From NCBI GenBank assembly GCA_002261195.1, contig MVBO01000068.1, positions 1 through 64,000 of the forward strand: a stretch of DNA of 64,000 bases, in the 5' to 3' direction. Shown here piece after piece: positions 12,051 to 23,451 of this stretch. The translations under genes and the position numbers were made by a program. Each line of letters starts with the position of its first letter. The stretch's first letter is position 1. This DNA is from Bifiguratus adelaidae. Lineage: Eukaryota; Mucoromycota; Endogonomycetes; Endogonales. Below the pieces are notes generated by a model. The model had not been told where the DNA came from and ran no database searches. It saw only the letters and a program-made list of their open reading frames with translations.

Positions 12051-13249
12051 TCAGTCCCCGCGCCGTGCAGCGCCCACCTCTTCTTGCGCCACCAGTTGCT
12101 CTAATTCGGGCATGAGATCATTCAGCAAACTCGCGGCGTCCTTAAAATATTGCATCTGGGCTATGGTAAGATTGGACAAGGCTTGTATCGGCTCCGGCTA
12201 AAGTGTTACGAGCCATGAGTGGTCGAGTGACCAAACACCGATCCACTGGATCACTTACCCTACTCCGAATTTCTTTCATGGCGCGTACAGCGAGCTCGAC
12301 CTTTTGTAACAGATTGCTCTCAGCCTTCTCCACCTGTTCTCGACAAAACTCGATTCGCTCACTATTTTTTGCCTGCCGATACTTTTGTTTCCAGCTATCC
12401 AATTCCAAGCGAGCCATGTTGACCGCCTTGCGCAAGGCATCCACATTGCCCATATCCGCCTTCAAAAAGAGTTCTAGCCGTTGATTCACATTGTTGTCGA
12501 TTTCTGCATCCATCGCCAGTCTAGCCTCTCCCACATGAGCTTGTATTGCACCCGTCTTGAACAAGGCGGATCCAAAGGGTGTTTCGATGCCCCATTCTTC
12601 TGATCCATTCATACACGCCAGACTGAGCGTATGGGAAAGTGTCTTGGGTTGATATACGGTTTTTGGACCTTGTGATTTTTGACTATTCTGCCTAGCATTC
12701 GATCGAAGGTTATGAAGCGTCTTGTAGGCTGTCTGAGAGTAATCGCTGATGGTCTCTGAATAGGCAAAGGGGTTATCGTATCCTTGAGATTGAACGCATT
12801 GGGTAATGCGCAAGAGGGACATGATCGTATTTTTCAAGGCGTCTACCTCCTACGGGCAAACAATACAGATAAAGTGAGCAGCTCGACCTCTTGGACGTGG
12901 CAAAGATCCGCGAACAGAAACGGTGTCTTGCCGCCGAACACCTACCGCTTCCATTTTCTCATATTCTTGGGGCAACTCGGTAATATCTTCAACAAAGCCA
13001 AGCTTCTCTTGACCCCACTACAAGGTCAATGACGTTATCAGACAGGTATAGTGAGGATGATCTGCCCAGTAGACTTGCCTGCTTGACCGTGTCATAGTTT
13101 CGACTCATGCGCGCCAAGTACGGGGATACCTTGGCTCCTACGCTAGCTACTGAAGTTGACGGGCTCTCATACATGGAGTGCCGTCCGTCTCTGCCACTTC
13201 CAACCGAAGGCGCGCCTTCTGGTGGAGTCGGTGTGATGTAGTAGCTCAT
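12051..13249 (-). CDS. BAR-domain protein, GVP36-like
   Basis: Membrane-curvature protein; yeast Gvp36 works at Golgi and endocytic membranes. Exons: 13249-13079, 13017-12946, 12849-12259 and 12197-12051. The GVP36 signature is spread over the junctions: MSRNYDTVKQ, then WGQEKLGFVEDITELPQEYE, then EVDALKNTIMSLL. A long helical BAR region follows (PKTLSHTLSLACMNG, ELFLKADMGNVDALRKAV, SWKQKYRQAKNSERIE), ending ALSNLTIAQMQYFKDAASLL. About 326 residues. Intron 1 (13018-13078) has donor CAG/GCAAGT, so it is GC-AG; only this splice joins the two conserved blocks in frame. The ATG at 13249 is chosen because the longer frame begins with GTG. Confidence 0.88.
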
Positions 13250-13319
13250 GAGTAGAGAGTTCACTTGTGACGGCTAACATCCGCGTGCTCATTTATTCGG
13301 GTATCCCATTGTCCTCTGC

Positions 13320-15166
13320 TTAAAACTCAAAGGTTTCATCGCTCACTTCCCATACGCCTTTGCTTCCCTTCATCATGACAGCATGGTTACGGACTTGCCG
13401 CATAAAAGTGCGTGGTCCACACGTGTGAAGCCCAATGTCCTCATCCACATAGGTTTCTTTGAGCTTGTGGATGAGTTGCGGAATGTCTGGACGACCATGG
13501 TGTAGGGTAAAGTTGGCATGACGTACAGTCTTTTCCAGAAGATTAGTGTAATCACTTGACTGCGTCACATAGCAGTCGAGGTGCAATGTCAACGGGTGAA
13601 CATGTCTCGCTTGAGTGAGCTGATCGGCCGTTTTTTCCAATGTGTTCCAAAACAGTTCGCAATCCGCTATCAGAAGAAGAGTTTCAGCAATCATCATTGG
13701 TATATCAGCGCAACGCCGTTACATACTTTGCTTACGAATGACCCAGACCAAGTGAATCGTGTCCGTAAGCACCGCTCGGTTTCCACTCAGTTTCCGTTCC
13801 ACTAGATTTTGAAGGATGGATATGCCTGGAGTAATACCGATGCCACAGGCCATCAATATGACCGTACTGTAGTCTTGAAAGTCCACAGTAGGCATACCAA
13901 GCGGCCCATCAATCTTGATTTTGACGTCTTGTAGAACGGCGGTAGCAAGTAAGCGATGAAAGGTCGTTGTCGTATCGCCAATGCTCTTGATATATATAGA
14001 CGCCACCATGTACGTGTCCTCTGGCATGTGAGGGTACATGGACTCTGATCCGGTATCCATCTTTTGCTTGTGCTTGTCCAAAAGTGATCCGGGTCGACTT
14101 TCTATCATGGAGATGGTGAATGGATGCCACCTCGTCCAGTGCAGCGACGTTTCATCCTTGACGTTCACAAACACGTACTGACCGGGCTTGTAAGCATTGG
14201 CCAGACCAGGCATGCTAAAGTCAATCTTGAGCACGTTGTCGGTAGCTTTCGAAACGCTGACGACTCTTGTTCTTCCAAAGTGAGATTTGTAAAAGCGCAT
14301 CATTCGGTCGCCTACCCAAAGGGCTAGCGAGGGCGCAAAGAAGGCAATAACCCAGAGTTCATGAAGAGAACCGGCGACAACCATCGCAAGGAAGCCTACA
14401 ATATGACAGACGTAGAAGAGCTCAAAGTATTTCCGTCGTACGAGTTCGAAACTGGTGCAATAGATGACGACCATGCACAGGACGGTGACCGCGCCGGATC
14501 CGTACTCTACATCGCCAAACAAGGCATCTCGTACAGAGAATGAATCAGCGTATTCATGGGCACTAGTGAGTAGTGAGTCTTTGTGGAAGAGGTCAATGTC
14601 CACAAGTATTTGACTCACATTTCGTAGGCTGCGTGGAGGATGCCTTCCACCGCGGCAATCTTGGCCAAATTGCGATGATAGGGAAGCATCCTCTCAAAAG
14701 GCACGCCAATCAATTTCACAAAGATACTGTTTCTCGTCGCGAAGGCAATGATGAGGGAAAAGTTTGTTGTGGCCAAGAAGGCGCATCGTTTAGTGACTGT
14801 TGCAAAGGTCGGAAGCGTATATGGGCTCCATGCATAGCTGAAAGGTGCAAAAAGCATGGCAACAATGTTGAGTGCTACAATGATCACCATCAATGTGGCA
14901 CTTCTGATTGTGAAGGTATGCATTGGAATATTGGGACTATATTCTAGCGCATTCAAGCTCCTCGCGAATACTGAAGCAAAGGCAGATCTTTTGCGCTTGC
15001 CGTGCCTAGTACTTCCTTGATGAAAATAACGTTGTCTTCGTAAGAAGGTTTGTACTCTCGACAATTGATGGACAATTGCGCGAATCAGGAGAGCTCCCCA
15101 CACGACGGCTGCGTACACATAAGCCGCTTGGAAGTTAGTGTTTGTTCCTACCACCGCTACAGCCAT
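13320..15166 (-). CDS. Ferric reductase / NADPH oxidase family transmembrane flavocytochrome
   Basis: Membrane flavocytochrome that moves electrons from NADPH through FAD and haem to ferric iron or oxygen. Exons: 15166-14619, 14562-13727 and 13666-13320. The N-terminal half has several membrane helices, the first starting near residue 12, and histidines in YHRNL, ILHAAYE, FYVCHIVGF and SLHELWV placed like the haem ligands. The flavin motif is WHPFTIS. The nucleotide site is ILMACGIGITPGISIL, and the C-terminal HTCGPRTFM is the CGP motif. About 576 residues, lacking the long extracellular start of FRE1-type proteins. NOX versus metalloreductase cannot be decided from sequence alone. Its 13320 stop lies 70 bp from the GVP36 start. 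Confidence 0.88.
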
Positions 15167-15685
15167 GTCAACCCGTCAATGTCTTCCGTTGATCGCTGAT
15201 CCCTCGTTAAATAGATATGGGACCCGCTAGACCCGATCAAGCAGGGGAATACTTCCTTTCGAATGTTCTGAGCACCCTATCGATTTCGGAGTCTATAGCG
15301 GGAATGGAAACAGACGTCTTGAAACAATCCTGCGACAATGCCAGGTCATTCTATTCACTAACTATTTCTTGTTTGATTTTTGCTCATGGCAGCTCGGATG
15401 ATCGTCTCCTGCAAGCACCCCTTGCTCATATCGTTTACATTTACTCAAATGGGGTCTCCTACGCTGTAGGAACGGTCCGTCCATGGTTTCTATGGTGACG
15501 AAAGCAGTCGGTGATTGAAAATTTTAATCTAGATCATCTGATAATTCTACAGCCGTCAGCTCCCTGGATTATCGTGCATCGACTTTTATCTGATCCTATT
15601 TTCCGCTTGGATCCACAACGCAGACCTTCGCCTATATATCGAACCTAAAGGTTGCCATCATCACTGGAGTTACAGAAACTTGGCG

Positions 15686-16088
15686 ATGAACAAACTTTTG
15701 ATCATCTTGACGTGGCTCTTTGCCGTTGCGATCCAGGTTCAAGCCCTCGAGAACGTAAGTGAGAAGAGTCTTTTGGCATTTGTCGCACGCGGTAACCGCT
15801 AATCTTCTGTTGTAGCGAGTGACAGAGGTCCATGCCTCGCAACTTCTCCTTCCCACCATCACCGATCACAATGGATCATTTCCAAACGTTTTAGTCCGGC
15901 GAGCCAAGGCATCCAAAATCTTCGTATCCGTTCCGTTTCTTTCCAATCCTAACATCTTCTACATCCTACTTTCAGTCACCATCGGATTATTCTGCTCTGG
16001 AAGCTACGTCGAAAACTTACTCGATGATCAGGACAAGCGGGCCAGTTGCTTCCTGTGTAATTCGCGCTGGTCGTCTCTAGACGCTTGA
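15686..16088 (+). CDS. Small protein with signal peptide and one membrane helix, unknown
   Basis: Two exons, 15686-15754 and 15816-16088, give 113 residues. The first exon is a textbook signal peptide (MNKLLIILTWLFAVAIQVQA) with a probable cleavage after VQA. The mature part carries a dibasic NVLVRR site and one hydrophobic helix (NIFYILLSVTIGLFCSGS), leaving a short C-terminal tail with CFLC. I do not recognise the family. The splice (AAC/GTAAGT to TGTAG/CGA) is clean and keeps frame, and the signal peptide falls on the exon border, which supports a real gene. It is divergent from the ferric-reductase gene, 519 bp away; that spacer shows no feature I can name. Confidence 0.65.
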
Positions 16089-16196
16089 ATGGCGCAGCGC
16101 ATGTTGCGCAAGATAGTCCAGGGCCAGTAGCACGCATACATGGTCAGGAATGGTCCCCTTCTAATGTAAATATAGTATACAATGGGAAATGTACAA

Positions 16197-16810
16197 TCAG
16201 ACTCGTTTCACCGGATGTAAGGCTTGCAGACGTTCCTGTTTGCCGGCCAGCATCTTTTTGGAATATTCTTGAGGTGATGCATTATACTTTAGACAAAAGT
16301 CTCGCATGGTCAGTTTTCGAATGGATGGCGTTAGACGATTGATTTCGAGTTCACCTCGCACATTTAGCGATGTGCACAACAAGTCAATGTAGTCGCGACA
16401 CTTTCGCGTTCGATCTTGCACTAGAAGCTGCGTTAATGAGACCGAGACGCTGAGGCTATCCTACCTTCCAACTCAAGGTTCTCGAGCAACAATGCCCGCT
16501 CATCATCAGAAATCCATGGACCCTGAGATTGTCGCGGGGTTTCCGGCGTTTGTGGGTCGTCGTTCTGAGGCTTATGTATCGGCGATATCTGAGCAAAGGA
16601 TGTTTCGTGATCTTGTGTTATGGTATCCTTAGTCCCTTCCCGTGGTGATGAGGTCGTAATGAGGTTATGAAGATGACTCGCTGGTGCTTGTCTATTTCGC
16701 CTTGGACCGGACTTGATTATGGGTGAGTTTTTGCGCACAAGAGTCTTCTTTAGCGTCTTGTTCTTGGTTGGAGGGCGACCAACACGGGCGCTTTTAAGCT
16801 TTGGGGGCAT
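16197..16810 (-). CDS. Borealin / Nbl1, chromosomal passenger complex subunit
   Basis: Borealin's N-terminal helix bundles with INCENP and survivin to target Aurora B to centromeres. Exons 16810-16465 and 16420-16197 (44-bp intron) give 189 residues. The first exon is a basic, Ser/Pro-rich tail with an AT-hook-like VGRPPTKNK. The second completes the domain: RALLLENLELE joins to VQDRTRKCRDYIDLLCTSL, then EINRLTPSIRKLTMRDFCLK. This matches the Borealin N-terminal pattern (LL.NL..E...R...L, then R.P...R.MTM..F...Y). No separate C-terminal dimerisation domain is seen, as in fungal Nbl1. Start: the ATG at 16810, since the longer frame opens only with TTG. Confidence 0.85.
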
Positions 16811-16963
16811 GCCAGGCGACCTGATGGTAGCAAGTCGCAAAGACTGTTCGGCGAATGAGGAACGCGTGACGTTGCAATTTCCTCTTTAAATGATCTTGTT
16901 TAAATAAGGTGAATATACAGTATATTAATAATACAAGGAATGTAAAGTTGCAACGATGAAGCC
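16811..16963. other. AT-rich spacer between borealin and BRF1
   Basis: About 150 bp with TATA-like runs (for example around 16918-16935), holding the borealin promoter and the BRF1 3' end. No separate element was recognised. Confidence 0.3.
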
Positions 16964-18858
16964 TTATGCTTCGGCATAGCTGCCTTCTCTACGCATCTGG
17001 CCAAGTTCTTCTTCGGATTTGAAAAGACTCTTGAACGCGTCATAATTAATCTTTTTGGAGAATTGCGGTTTTGAACGCGCGAGGTAGGCGGCGGCTTCTG
17101 CGGGTGACGAGGCGTTGTAGGGTTGCTGAGGTTTCTTTGATTTCCGTTTCTACGAATATTGAAAGAGACTTGTGAGCTGCTTGTTCGTTCACTGGCTTCT
17201 CTCACTTACCGGTTTCGGCCTGTGCACTCCCATCTTTTTGTCTTCCTCGATCTTCCGCTTTTTGATGGCTTGATCCACGAGCCAGTCCTTATTGAACTCG
17301 TACCAAACTTGCGTCTTGTTCCGAACTTCCTCTTCATCTAACATGACTGACTCAATCTCTCCATCATCCACGTCCGAAAGCGATGCTGGATCCTCATTTG
17401 CAGGTTTGTTTTTCTCCTCTGCAATCAACACTCAGACACAATCTTGCGAAAGGAAATCGGGAGTCTTACCGTATTCTTTGGAAAGCTTTTGAAAATGTTC
17501 ATCATCAAGCACATTGTTCATGGCATCTTGAAGCTCCTGCTTCTCTTTCTTCATCTTCTCAATATCCTCAGGTTGATCTATGCGATCAGCGTTTTCATTC
17601 TCCACCTCATATCTTTCTCGCTCCGTTGCTGGCTCAAATACTTCTGCAGCTTCATCTAAAATACCATGAGCATGTGCAAACTAAGATCGTAACGCATGCC
17701 GCGCAAATAGCTTACCTTCCTGGATTTCGATAGACTGAGGTTGCTTTCCCGCTGAGAATGCGGGAGGATCGCACTCATCTTCCAACCAGACCGATCGAAA
17801 ATCCCGAACAGACAGCGATCCAGACGGCGTCTGACTGAATTCATTCAGTCGTTTCACCAGAGTACTCTCACCAATCTTCACCACTTGCAATATTTCGCGG
17901 CGTGAACGAGTGAACCCGTTCATTTGTGCAGCAATGTATAGACAGGCACCGCAGATACCGGCAGGCCGCCGTCCAATTTGTATCCAATCGCGATTCATTC
18001 TTTGGACAAGCCGCACCGCATCCTGTGCCACTGCTTGCATATAGGGTCCAAAGTCCAACATGGACGCAAATCTGGAAATGTAGAGTGAGGGATCGACGAG
18101 AGGTAGGGGATCAGGGAAATGGATGAGCTTCACGAATTTGAGGAAGGTGGCGCCTAGCACAAATACATTGACCTAAACAAACCAAGTGTGAGTGATGAAG
18201 AATACCAAATGAAAAGGATTAATGCCATACTTGCAAAAGATCGGAAAAGTCAATGAGCATATGACTACTGCGTTCCTGTCGACACACAACGTACAGGCAT
18301 ATAGCAGCGACGTGTTTCGTCTTGCGACCCTTGACGAAATTATTGGTGATGGCGAGATTGAAGAACCGTTGCGCTGATTCTCGATAACGTTCCGGTAGAT
18401 GCAAACCGGTTGCCATAATCAATATTTCTCTGCGACCTATCCAAGGGTAGGAGTGAGTTTGGGCATTGTTAAGAGATCTGGGTCGGAAGAGCGAACACTC
18501 ACCATTGTTGATGGTCGCCTCGCGTGGCTCCAGGTTACCACGTCGACCTGGACCGGTGCTCAAGATACCACCTGTTGATATATTCAGCTATACCGTTTCC
18601 TAGACATGCGCGCCAGCTACTAACCTCTGTCCGCAGCCACATAGGAGCCTGCAAGTGTCACTGCACCAGACGAGGACTCATTGAACCCTACTTCGGCTAC
18701 AATGCGGTTCTCTTCCAATACCTGTGCAACTGGTGTTGATAATTTGCAATCAGGCAACAAGAGTGGATATGTATTACCTTTCCACAGTTTGTACAGTATG
18801 CATCACCACTAGACTCGTTGTATTCCACAACATTGGAGCCGCAATTGTCGCAGCTCAT
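16964..18858 (-). CDS. BRF1: RNA polymerase III factor TFIIIB subunit Brf1
   Basis: TFIIB-related factor that brings Pol III to tRNA and 5S genes together with TBP and Bdp1. Start at ATG 18858 (MSCDNCGSNVVEYNESSGD); the Zn ribbon CDNC...CTNC opens the protein. Two cyclin folds follow: REILIMATGLHLPERYRES with TKHVAAICLYVVCRQERSSH, then LDFGPYMQAVAQDAVRLVQR with GRRPAGICGACLYIAAQMNG. The Brf1-specific C-terminal region has an acidic stretch (LSDVDDGEIESVMLDEEEV), WYEFNKDWLVDQAIKKRK, and KINYDAFKSLF near the end. At least seven exons with short introns; not all joins were fixed to the base. About 500 residues. The stop at 16964 is within EEELGQMRREGSYAEA. Confidence 0.95.
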
Positions 18859-18980
18859 GCTTGCAAGGACTAAAGTCGAAGGAAGACTCACAAAATTTGA
18901 GAGAAAATGAATTAAAGGATACAATGGGACATTGGACCATGGACCATGGGCGCTCTATATATTACATTCTATATACATCA

Positions 18981-20225
18981 TTAGGTCCACTCTGGCCTCA
19001 CACCACCACAAGCTTCACATTGTAGACTCAGTGCGGCATTGTGGAGAGTGCACATGGGGCAGGTCCATGATTTCCACGTTTTCTCGTCCTCGCCATTGGG
19101 TTGTGCGTCGACGTGGTTAGGTATAGGGCGGAGGTGGTTAGGCAAGGGTGGTAATTTGCGAGGAAAAGGTACTGCAGGGTTGGAGTATATGGGTATAGTA
19201 TTACTCGATGGCTGCGTCTTGGCTTTCTTGACCACAGATGTGTCCGCGGGATCATGAGCCTCGGTAGGTTCACGTTTTGCCGAGGTGCTACTCTCTGGCG
19301 CCTCTTCTTCGCTGTGGTCTGACTCCAAGGTAAAATCTACCATCGCTGGTTCCTCTCGGTCTTCAATCTCTCGTTCTTCTTCCTCCGTCTCGATCTCGCC
19401 ACCGCACCATTTGGCATCCCGCATTCGGCGTTCTGCTGCGGCCGCCGCAATTTCTCGTATACTTGTTCTATCAATTGGCTTGCCCTCAAGCTTTCTACCA
19501 CCTCCTTCGCCGAGAATCGCAACAATGTTTCGGCGTCTTTCCGCAGCTTGTAGGGCTAACTCTCGTATCTTGGCTCGTGAAAGATTGGTTGGGCCGCGTC
19601 CACCCACTTTTCGCCCAGTGCCACCAAACTCTTCGCCAGTGATACCTTTTGCCAAGAGCTCATCCAGTTCTTTGTTCAATTCCTCCAAGAGCGCGTAGAA
19701 TTTTGCATCATGAGGACCATGGACTACATGATGACATTGAGTCAATCTGTCCTGCGCCGGCTATCCTCAAATGCTTACCAATGTGCGTCAATCTACCCAA
19801 ACAAGCGATGAGATGATACAGCCTAATGCATCATGAGAAGCACTTACTCGTGGAGCATGGTACCCAGGAGCGAATCGTAGTCGAGAAATGCGTTCTCGTC
19901 AAAGTGAGGCCGCAATCGAATACATATCTTGGTGGTGCGATTCACATTCAGCCCTGTGGACCCCAAGGGTTTACCTGAATGCTCAGCATGGACTCTACCA
20001 CCTACCGAGCAAGTTGGGATTCTTTGGAAAGAACTCTTCCAGCCTTTCTACCTTCCAACCGCGCCTTTTCATGATTGGCTTGACGTTTGCTGCCATTCTC
20101 TGTAACAGCTTGAGCGCATCGTCACGCCGTTGTTTAGTCTTGAGCGGCTTCAAACTTCCAATCAGTTCATTAGGAGAAGGATAATAGGTTGGTGTTGAAG
20201 ACATGTAAGAGCCATCGATCGTCAT
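18981..20225 (-). CDS. WSS1: Wss1-type metalloprotease (WLM domain plus RanBP2 zinc finger)
   Basis: DNA-protein-crosslink protease of the WLM/SPRTN-like clan, usually recruited through SUMO and Cdc48. The N-terminus has LKPLKTKQRRDDALKLLQR, VKPIMKRRGWKVERLEEFFP and LNVN...ICIRLRP. The zinc protease core is built across a junction: GTMLHE joins to LTHIVHGPHDAKFYALLEEL, giving HExxH with the third His in the GPHD turn. A conserved IREIAAAAAERR-type region follows, then an acidic linker. The C-terminus is a RanBP2-type finger, WTCPMCTLHNAALSLQCEAC. Introns lie near 19720-19860 and 19930-20000. ATGs at 20225 and 20204 are both possible. About 370 residues. The start is 17 or 38 bp from the divergent JID1-like gene; a Cdc48-like ATPase (AFG2) also lies in this window, with no further link implied. 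Confidence 0.9.
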
Positions 20226-20242
20226 TTTCCCATTTCTTGCCG
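20226..20242. promoter_or_regulatory. 17-bp spacer between divergent start codons, WSS1 / JID1
   Basis: From the outer WSS1 ATG (20225) to the JID1-like ATG (20243) there are 17 bp, or 38 bp if WSS1 starts at 20204. No room exists for a normal promoter and two leaders, so transcripts must overlap, start inside the opposite gene, or be nearly leaderless. Confidence 0.5.
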
Positions 20243-21112
20243 ATGCAGCGACTTTGGAGCACTGGACAACTGACGCAGAGATTGCCTTGTCTTGCTTGTC
20301 AACGACGCTTGTTTGCTACGCCTTCTGACGATCGGCCTCCTGATTCACTGCGATACAAGTATAGACCGGCAAAGACGCCGTTTGAGGCACTGGGACTTCC
20401 GGCGACAGCTTCGACGCAGATGGTTAAAAAGACATACTATCAACTCTGTAAGCTCTATCACCCGGATGCCCTAGGCTTAGACAAGGACAGTCAAGATGCA
20501 AAGGAAACGTTCAATCAGATTGTGAGAGCATACGAAGTCTTATCGGATCCATCTCGGCGTCGGTTATACGTACAGCATGGCATCGGCTGGGACGCACTTT
20601 CACCGTATCCAGGCGCCACCTCGCATCCATCTCAAGCTTCAGCTTGGACACCCGGACATCGGCCAGCGAGCTACACCAATGCCTACTGGGCCAAAAGCAA
20701 CACATTTCATGATGATCCAACCTATAAGGGCGGAGAATGGTATGACCCAAAGAATCCGCGCTTTTTCTCGAATCCCGCCTTTGCATCCATCATTGCTGCT
20801 CTCGTAGTCCTTGGAGCAGCTATACAATACGCCACTTTTGAATCCCAATTTACATCTGTCCGTGCGGCGGCAAACCGTCATCATGAACGCACTTCTCGTG
20901 ACCTCCGGGAAGCGCGAGAGCAAGCCAAGTTATTTGGCAGACAAGCGGTTATGGAACGCATATACGATGAACGTATGAAGTATTATCGGAGGAGCAATGC
21001 CATCGCCGTGGAGAAATTGGACAAGGATGTGGGAATACGAGATGAAGTGACGGGCAAAGTTGTATTATCACGGACCAAGGGAACTGCGACTGCTGGTCAT
21101 TCTTCTTCCTAA
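20243..21112 (+). CDS. Mitochondrial J-domain protein, JID1-like
   Basis: Hsp40-type co-chaperone, probably anchored in the mitochondrial inner membrane. Intronless, 289 residues from the ATG at 20243; the frame upstream opens only with TTG. The N-terminus is a basic, Arg/Gln-rich presequence (MQRLWSTGQLTQRLPCLACQ) ending near RRLFATPS. The J domain follows: TPFEALGLPATASTQMVKKT, LCKLYHPDALGLD with the HPD tripeptide, FNQIVRAYEVLSDPSRRRLY. There is no G/F or zinc-finger region. A single helix (AFASIIAALVVLGAAIQYA) lies near residue 185, followed by a charged coiled C-terminus. Size, order and membrane helix match yeast Jid1. Confidence 0.85.
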   Translation: MQRLWSTGQLTQRLPCLACQRRLFATPSDDRPPDSLRYKYRPAKTPFEALGLPATASTQMVKKTYYQLCKLYHPDALGLDKDSQDAKETFNQIVRAYEVLSDPSRRRLYVQHGIGWDALSPYPGATSHPSQASAWTPGHRPASYTNAYWAKSNTFHDDPTYKGGEWYDPKNPRFFSNPAFASIIAALVVLGAAIQYATFESQFTSVRAAANRHHERTSRDLREAREQAKLFGRQAVMERIYDERMKYYRRSNAIAVEKLDKDVGIRDEVTGKVVLSRTKGTATAGHSSS

Positions 21113-21319
21113 ATATTGACTGTATCGTTGAACTTGTTTATCTTGTAGATTACGGAATGTGACAATAGCGATATTCTTACGACGAGACGGTAGACCGACG
21201 CATTAAATATGTGAGCCGAGCCTTGATGCGGTTCTGGAAGAATGCAAAGAACGATCGGTCGGCCCTCATACCTTCTAATTACATAGACGCAACTATTACT
21301 TTGCACATTTTCATCTGCA

Positions 21320-22809
<1,490 letters not shown>

Positions 22810-23451
22810 GGTGCAGGCGTATAGGATGTCAATGTCCACTCGAAATTTGGCTCCTTAAAGAACTTGCTGCTTATGGCAAAATTGTTGCCGCGCTTCGGTG
22901 CAGTTGATGCCGAGACTTGTCGGCTTCAATCCTACGGCGATATCGAGGGTGGTTCATCGAAAAACGTCCTCTTTTATTCCCTTGGCATAGCGGCTGGTGC
23001 GCCACATTGACAATTCTTATCTCAGATATTGTGAAGTTGGATCAACCTTGATATTTAATTCTTTCTGCGCTCTTTTGATGGTCGCCGTTGCGTGAGGGCA
23101 GAATATAATATCTTACGACAAGTTGTAACGTCTATGGTTCACCGCATGCTCGCCCCCATGGTAGGGCTCGTTTTACGTCTTCATTTCGTCAATTGTGAGT
23201 AATAAGGACGATATAAGGGTGGAGAAAGATCTTTTCACGCCTATTGGGCAAGTCCGTAAAACAAGTCCATGCAGCATGTAGTACAGTCCAAGTCTCTCAC
23301 ATCATGCAGAGCATCCCCATCCACACACATGGTCAAGTAAAACCTTGGCAGCTTCCATTGTCAAGTCAATCCATATTTGGTACTCGCAATACCAAATCCA
23401 CAAAAGCTTGTCTCAACCCTCATTATAGCGCTAGGTCTTTTACACGTTCAT
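22810..23451. other. Intergenic stretch, no gene seen
   Basis: About 640 bp between the dead esterase and the FAD monooxygenase, read on both strands. No coding signal, repeat or RNA gene was recognised. It should hold the two divergent promoters. Confidence 0.3.

Noticed and set aside
11798-12115. 105-residue plus-strand open frame upstream of the HSF gene
   Set aside because: No domain and no splicing support; it overlaps the last exon of the GVP36-like gene on the other strand.
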